Source: Elusimicrobia bacterium HGW-Elusimicrobia-2
GTDB lineage: Bacteria > CG03
Length of the DNA: 17,358 nt
Assembly (NCBI GenBank): GCA_002841685.1
Contig: PHAM01000039.1
Span: 1-17,358, forward strand
Direction of reading: 5' to 3'
Position 1 is the first letter of the stretch, and each line of letters begins with the position of its first letter. Of this stretch, positions 13,872 to 17,358 are shown piece after piece. Both the position numbers and the translations under genes were made by a program. Below the pieces are notes generated by a model. It was not told where the DNA came from. It worked only from the letters and a program-made list of their open reading frames with translations, and ran no database searches.

Positions 13872-15988
13872 AAAATATCAGATTCGGTATTTTCGCGAAA
13901 TACCTCTCAGCTCTGGCGCTTATCTCGCTTGTTCCTCTGCTTCTGATGGGGATACGGCTTATAGATATAAACAGGATAACCCTGAAGCGCATGGTTATGG
14001 AAGAGCACATCAGCGTTGCATCATTTGCCGCTTATAAAGTGGACAGTTATTTTGACAGCCTTTCAAAGAATCTGTCGCTTATAATTCAGTCCCATTCTCT
14101 CGGCGATCTTTCGGGGGATCAGCTTCCGCGGACTCTCAGGGCACTGATCAGTTCATCCCGGAGCATAGAAAGCGCCGCGCTGGTATCCCGTTCCGGCAGA
14201 GAAAAGATCAAATTTTACCATCCCGACCTGGGGCAGGATTCGCCGGCTGTCGATTATTCCCGAAAGGACGAATTCAAGTCCGCTCTCTCCGGGAGCCCCG
14301 CCGCGGGAAGCCCTTATATCAGCGCCGGAGGCGTGCGCATAAACGCGGCCTATCCGTCAGGGGACGGCATATTGTTTATTACGGCTTCTCTGGATGATCT
14401 CTTTTCGGAAATCAAAAACACGAGTGTCGGCCGCAGCGGGCGCGTTATTCTAATAGACGGGGAAGGCCGTATATTGGCCTCGGCCGGCGAAGCTTTTGGA
14501 AGTGTCCGAGCGCATCCGCTGGTCGCTGATTTTATCAGTTCCCGCGTTTCCGCCGCGAGAGATTTTGTTCTTGACGGCAGAAAAATGTCCGGCGCCTATG
14601 TGCCTGCTAAAATCATGGGCTGGGCTGTTATCGTGGAAGAGCCGTATGAGGACGCTTATTATTCGTTATACCTTATGAAGAGAAACGCCGCCCTGTCGCT
14701 TCTGGCCGCGGCCCTCGGCGCACTTCTCATGGCGTTTTTCGCGGCGAAATCCGTGACAAAACCCATGAGAGAACTGATTGAGGCGGCATCGTTCATAGCT
14801 GGCGGCGATTTTTCAAGAGGCGTAAAAGTTTCTTCGGGAGATGAGATCGGCGAGCTGGCCGCGACTTTCAATAAAATGAGCGCCAAACTCAAAGAATACA
14901 ATGAAATGCAGATAGACAGGATAATAGCGGAAAAAACAAAAACAAAAGCGGTTATATTTTCAATTTTCGACGGTCTCATCCTGACTGACTACGATGGGAA
15001 GATCCTTCTGGCGAATGCCCAGGCTGAGCGGATTTTAGGGCTTTCGGGATTGAAGGAAGGAAACCGTATTACTGATTATTTGAAAGATTGCGACGCCGGG
15101 CTCAGGGATTTTTTTGAGGAAGTCGCAAAAAACAGGGGCAAAAACATTGTGCGGGAATTTTCTTTCGGACAAGGCCGAAGCGGAGTGAGTTTCGCCAAAG
15201 CGCAGACGGCGTCAGTGCGCACGGAAGCGGGCGCGGATCTCGGCACGGTGACAGTTTTCAGAGATATAAGCATTGAAAGGGAATTGGACGGCATGAAGGA
15301 ATTCTTTATGCAGGCGATAGCGCATGACTTGAGAAATCCGCTGACATCCATCAGCGGTTTTATAGAGCTCATGGGCATAAAAAGCGCGGGCGGTTTGAGC
15401 GAAAAACAGAAGCATTATCTTTCAGCCATGGCCAAGGAAACAGAAAGGCTGCAGGGCATGATAAACGATATCCTGGACGCCGCGAAACTTGAAGCCGGCA
15501 AGATGAGTCCCGTGATAAAAAGCGTGCCCGTTAATTTTCTCGTCTCAAACGTCATTGAGGGTTTATCGGGCATGGCGGCAAAAAAGGGTGTTGAGCTCAA
15601 AAGCGTTATGCCCGCGGAAAGCCCCAGAGTCAACGCTGACGGCGAACTCATACAGAGGGTGATAGTGAATCTTGTAGCGAATGCTGTTAAATTCACCCCG
15701 AAAGGCGGAGAAGCGCTGGTGAAAGTCTCCCGGGTCCGGAACGCCGTGCGCGTGGAGGTGCGGGACACCGGGCCGGGGATGCCGAAAGATTCCTGCGAAA
15801 AAATATTCGACAAATTCCAGCGCCTTCCTGGGGCGCTTTCCGGAGGCACGGGCATAGGCTTGACGATATCAAGAGAAATAGTGAAAGCGCACTCGGGAAA
15901 AATATGGGCGGAATCGGAACCGGGGAAAGGCAGTAATTTTATTTTTGAAATACCGGAAGGCCTGCCTCAATCTGACAGGGAATGCTGA
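13868..15988 (+). CDS. Membrane sensor histidine kinase (Cache-HAMP-PAS-HisKA-HATPase)
   Basis: This 706-residue kinase has a first membrane helix at about 11-29, a periplasmic sensor region at about 30-270, and a second helix at about 273-294. The sensor region resembles dCache, with GRSGRVILIDGEGRILA at 188-204. HAMP follows (about 295-348, ending DEIGELAATFNKMSAKL), then a PAS-like domain (about 355-470), then HisKA with AHDLRNPLTS, where His486 should be phosphorylated. The ATPase domain shows the N box (NLVANAVKF, 601-609), G1 (DTGPGM), F (IFDKFQ) and G2 (GGTGIGLTIS) motifs. It is therefore a complete, active-looking kinase. No response regulator is in the window, so its output is unknown. 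It overlaps mnmG by 4 bases and the following FecR gene by 7, which suggests that the kinase and the secreted protein are made together. Confidence 0.93.
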   Translation: MKNIRFGIFAKYLSALALISLVPLLLMGIRLIDINRITLKRMVMEEHISVASFAAYKVDSYFDSLSKNLSLIIQSHSLGDLSGDQLPRTLRALISSSRSIESAALVSRSGREKIKFYHPDLGQDSPAVDYSRKDEFKSALSGSPAAGSPYISAGGVRINAAYPSGDGILFITASLDDLFSEIKNTSVGRSGRVILIDGEGRILASAGEAFGSVRAHPLVADFISSRVSAARDFVLDGRKMSGAYVPAKIMGWAVIVEEPYEDAYYSLYLMKRNAALSLLAAALGALLMAFFAAKSVTKPMRELIEAASFIAGGDFSRGVKVSSGDEIGELAATFNKMSAKLKEYNEMQIDRIIAEKTKTKAVIFSIFDGLILTDYDGKILLANAQAERILGLSGLKEGNRITDYLKDCDAGLRDFFEEVAKNRGKNIVREFSFGQGRSGVSFAKAQTASVRTEAGADLGTVTVFRDISIERELDGMKEFFMQAIAHDLRNPLTSISGFIELMGIKSAGGLSEKQKHYLSAMAKETERLQGMINDILDAAKLEAGKMSPVIKSVPVNFLVSNVIEGLSGMAAKKGVELKSVMPAESPRVNADGELIQRVIVNLVANAVKFTPKGGEALVKVSRVRNAVRVEVRDTGPGMPKDSCEKIFDKFQRLPGALSGGTGIGLTISREIVKAHSGKIWAESEPGKGSNFIFEIPEGLPQSDREC

Positions 15989-17247
15989 AAAATACTTTTG
16001 CCGCTGTTGTTTTTTTTACAGCCGTATTTCTTTGCGCGGAAGCTGAAAGTGCGCCGGGGCGTGCTGAAAGCGCTTCGTCTGCCGTGGCGGATGCGCCGGG
16101 GCGTGAGGTTATCGTTGAAGTAAAGATTCCGCCAGGCACCACCACGGAGATCATCGCCCAGAAATATCTCAAGGATCCCTCCCGTATAAAGGAACTCCGG
16201 AGGCGCAATAAATTTCTCCCTAAAGACGATAAAGATGTTGTTAAGAGCCAGTTTGTGAACATACCGAAAGATCTCATGAAAGAAAAAGTGTGCGATACCG
16301 CCGCCGTTAGTCCCCTTGTGCTGACAAGAAAAGAAAAGGAGATCAGGTGGGAAAAGCTCCAGCCCACCCGCCGGCTTTTCCCCGGAGACGGGATAATGAC
16401 TTTATCCGACGGATCGGCGAGACTTGAATTCCTGGCGGGAGGAAATCTTTTTTTGGCGCCCGACTCGCTGGTTTTTCTCAGTGAAAATGAAGAACGCCCT
16501 GCCGCGAGTTTTCTCGCCGGCAATATCAGCGCGGATGATGTCCGGATGGCCAGCCGCGGGGTGAAGGTGAGCCCTGCCGGCGGGGCTCAGTATAATATAA
16601 ACACCTCGGCGGATAAGAACGTGCGTTTGAGCGTTCACCGCGGTGAGGTGGATGTCACCGCGCAGAAAAAAACGGTGAAGGTGAAAGAGGGCTTCAGGAC
16701 TCTTGTGGCTTTTGATTCCGCCCCGGAAGCGCCATTGCCTTTACCGGAAGCGATAAGTGATCTGAATAATCTGCGCGAACTTGAAGAGGGAGAGAAATAT
16801 CATTTACAGATAGCTTCGGATGAAAAATTCAAAGATATCATAAAAGTCAAATATATCACGCGGTCGGCGGATGTGAAAGCGGCGCAGCATGCGCTTCCGC
16901 CGGGAGGTTATTATTTAAGGGTCGCGCTTCTCTCAAAAGACGGTTTTGAGAGCAAGTGGAGCTCTTTTTATTATTTTGTGAAGGGGACAGAGAGCAGGGA
17001 TGTGATCAAAGTGGAAGCCATAACCGATATCGGCGACGGCAAGCTGGAGGTGAAGGGATCCTGTCCGGAAATAATAGATGTTGTTATAAACGGCCATCCC
17101 GGTAAAACGCTGCAGGGAGACAAATTCGTATGCGTGTTCAGAGTGGGTGAGGCGGAGCTCTTCACTGTGTTTATCAAGACGGAGTCGGGGTTTTTGTCCA
17201 AGCGCTATAAGAGGTCTCCTTCCAATCTCTGGCTGCCGATAGACTGA
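15982..17247 (+). CDS. Secreted LysM/FecR-domain protein
   Basis: This 421-residue protein begins with a signal peptide (about 1-21, likely cleaved after AEA). Residues about 44-98 look like a LysM-type unit (IPPGTTTEIIAQKYLKDPSR, NIPKDL), which would bind peptidoglycan. Residues about 125-245 form a FecR-like beta domain: GDGIMTLSDGSARLEFLAGG, then FLAGNISADD, VSPAGGAQYNINTS, LSVHRGEVDVTA and VKVKEGFRTLV. The rest (about 250-421) contains beta-sandwich-like sequence (YHLQIASDEKF, LPPGGYYLRVALLSKDGF) typical of repeats attached to FecR in diderm environmental bacteria. There are no membrane helices beyond the signal, so it should be periplasmic or surface-exposed. It overlaps the sensor kinase gene by 7 bases and could report on or shape the envelope for it; this is inference. 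Residues 20-42 are encoded by a repeat element. Confidence 0.75.
   Translation: MLKNTFAAVVFFTAVFLCAEAESAPGRAESASSAVADAPGREVIVEVKIPPGTTTEIIAQKYLKDPSRIKELRRRNKFLPKDDKDVVKSQFVNIPKDLMKEKVCDTAAVSPLVLTRKEKEIRWEKLQPTRRLFPGDGIMTLSDGSARLEFLAGGNLFLAPDSLVFLSENEERPAASFLAGNISADDVRMASRGVKVSPAGGAQYNINTSADKNVRLSVHRGEVDVTAQKKTVKVKEGFRTLVAFDSAPEAPLPLPEAISDLNNLRELEEGEKYHLQIASDEKFKDIIKVKYITRSADVKAAQHALPPGGYYLRVALLSKDGFESKWSSFYYFVKGTESRDVIKVEAITDIGDGKLEVKGSCPEIIDVVINGHPGKTLQGDKFVCVFRVGEAELFTVFIKTESGFLSKRYKRSPSNLWLPID
16040..16105. repeat. Palindromic repeat element, copy B (inside the FecR gene)
   Basis: Positions 16068-16092 are the exact reverse complement of 8615-8639, and similarity continues to about 16104 with one gap. 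The same region also holds a 14-bp direct repeat, TGCGCCGGGGCGTG, at 16050-16063 and 16092-16105, and its first bases (16040-16049) match copy A in direct orientation. It encodes AESAPGRAESASSAVADAPGRE just after the signal peptide, in two copies of an APGR-containing unit. Confidence 0.75.
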
Positions 17248-17262
17248 ATGAAAGGCGGATTA

Positions 17263-17358
17263 TGTTAGTTAAAATTCAAAAGTGAACCATTTAAAAATCA
17301 AAAGTGAACACCTCAAAACCTCAAAAAAAGTTGATTCTCAAGTCCGTGTTCTTGGCTC
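17263..17358. mobile_element. Possible terminus of an IS21-type insertion sequence (partial)
   Basis: After the last gene, the sequence from 17263 begins TGTTAGTT and contains TCAAAAGTGAAC twice, at 17276-17287 and 17298-17309, 22 bp apart. Ends beginning TG with subterminal repeats of about 20 bp spacing are a habit of IS21-family elements. The transposase genes would lie beyond the window. No target duplication can be seen, so this rests on pattern resemblance only. Confidence 0.35.

Noticed and set aside
16018-16038. Possible lipoprotein signal in the FecR protein (Cys18)
   Set aside because: The residue before Cys is Leu (VFLC), which does not fit the lipobox requirement for a small residue; AEA cleavage just after is more likely.
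1-17358. tRNA, rRNA, CRISPR array, riboswitch
   Set aside because: No cloverleaf-like segment, rRNA core sequence, regularly spaced repeat array or recognisable riboswitch core was seen, and almost all of the window is coding.

Overview
The window is bacterial, about half G+C and densely packed, and every gene I can support lies on the + strand. Several start codons overlap the preceding stop (TAATG or ATGA), and few genes have a strong Shine-Dalgarno sequence. A MotB-type peptidoglycan-binding protein, an O-antigen-ligase-like polytopic protein and a secreted LysM/FecR protein suggest a diderm (Gram-negative-type) organism. Gene content and style recall uncultured lineages such as Elusimicrobiota or Omnitrophota. 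That placement is only an impression, because no marker gene here settles it without a database search.

The left half (about 141-7900) is the unusual part. It encodes a compact rotary-motor-like cassette. The first gene is one polypeptide that fuses a minimal FliF (only the last periplasmic domain plus the second membrane helix), a Gly-rich linker, the middle and C-terminal domains of FliG, and a TPR tail. It is followed by a 1282-residue coiled-coil protein with a short FGGAKPPS-type repeat at its N-terminus, then MotA and a MotB with a large insertion in its OmpA-like domain. No FliM, FliN, export apparatus, rod, hook or flagellin gene is visible. The cassette therefore reads as rotor, stator and cytoplasmic scaffold without a visible flagellum. 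It could be a flagellum-derived machine for gliding or envelope work, or an eccentric part of a flagellum encoded elsewhere. An O-antigen-ligase-like gene with C-terminal TPRs (7937-9835) follows 36 bp later and may belong to the same transcript.

A near-consensus sigma70-type promoter (TTGACG, 17 bp, TAAAAT, 9856-9884) starts the second unit. It contains a PilZ protein with a Cys-rich tail, MutL, MnmG, a membrane sensor histidine kinase and a secreted LysM/FecR protein, all overlapping one another. The PilZ protein is a plausible c-di-GMP link to the motor, since PilZ proteins such as YcgR act on FliG/MotA in flagellated bacteria. That link here is inference.

A second hidden signal is a short palindrome-rich repeat present twice, in inverted orientation, inside two unrelated genes: the O-antigen-ligase-like gene around 8591-8641 and the FecR gene around 16040-16105. 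Both copies are in frame and lie in tolerant positions, a membrane-protein loop and just after a signal peptide. This looks like a mobile palindromic element that inserts into coding sequence. The right edge of the window carries a pair of 12-bp direct repeats 22 bp apart that resemble the terminus of an IS21-type element.
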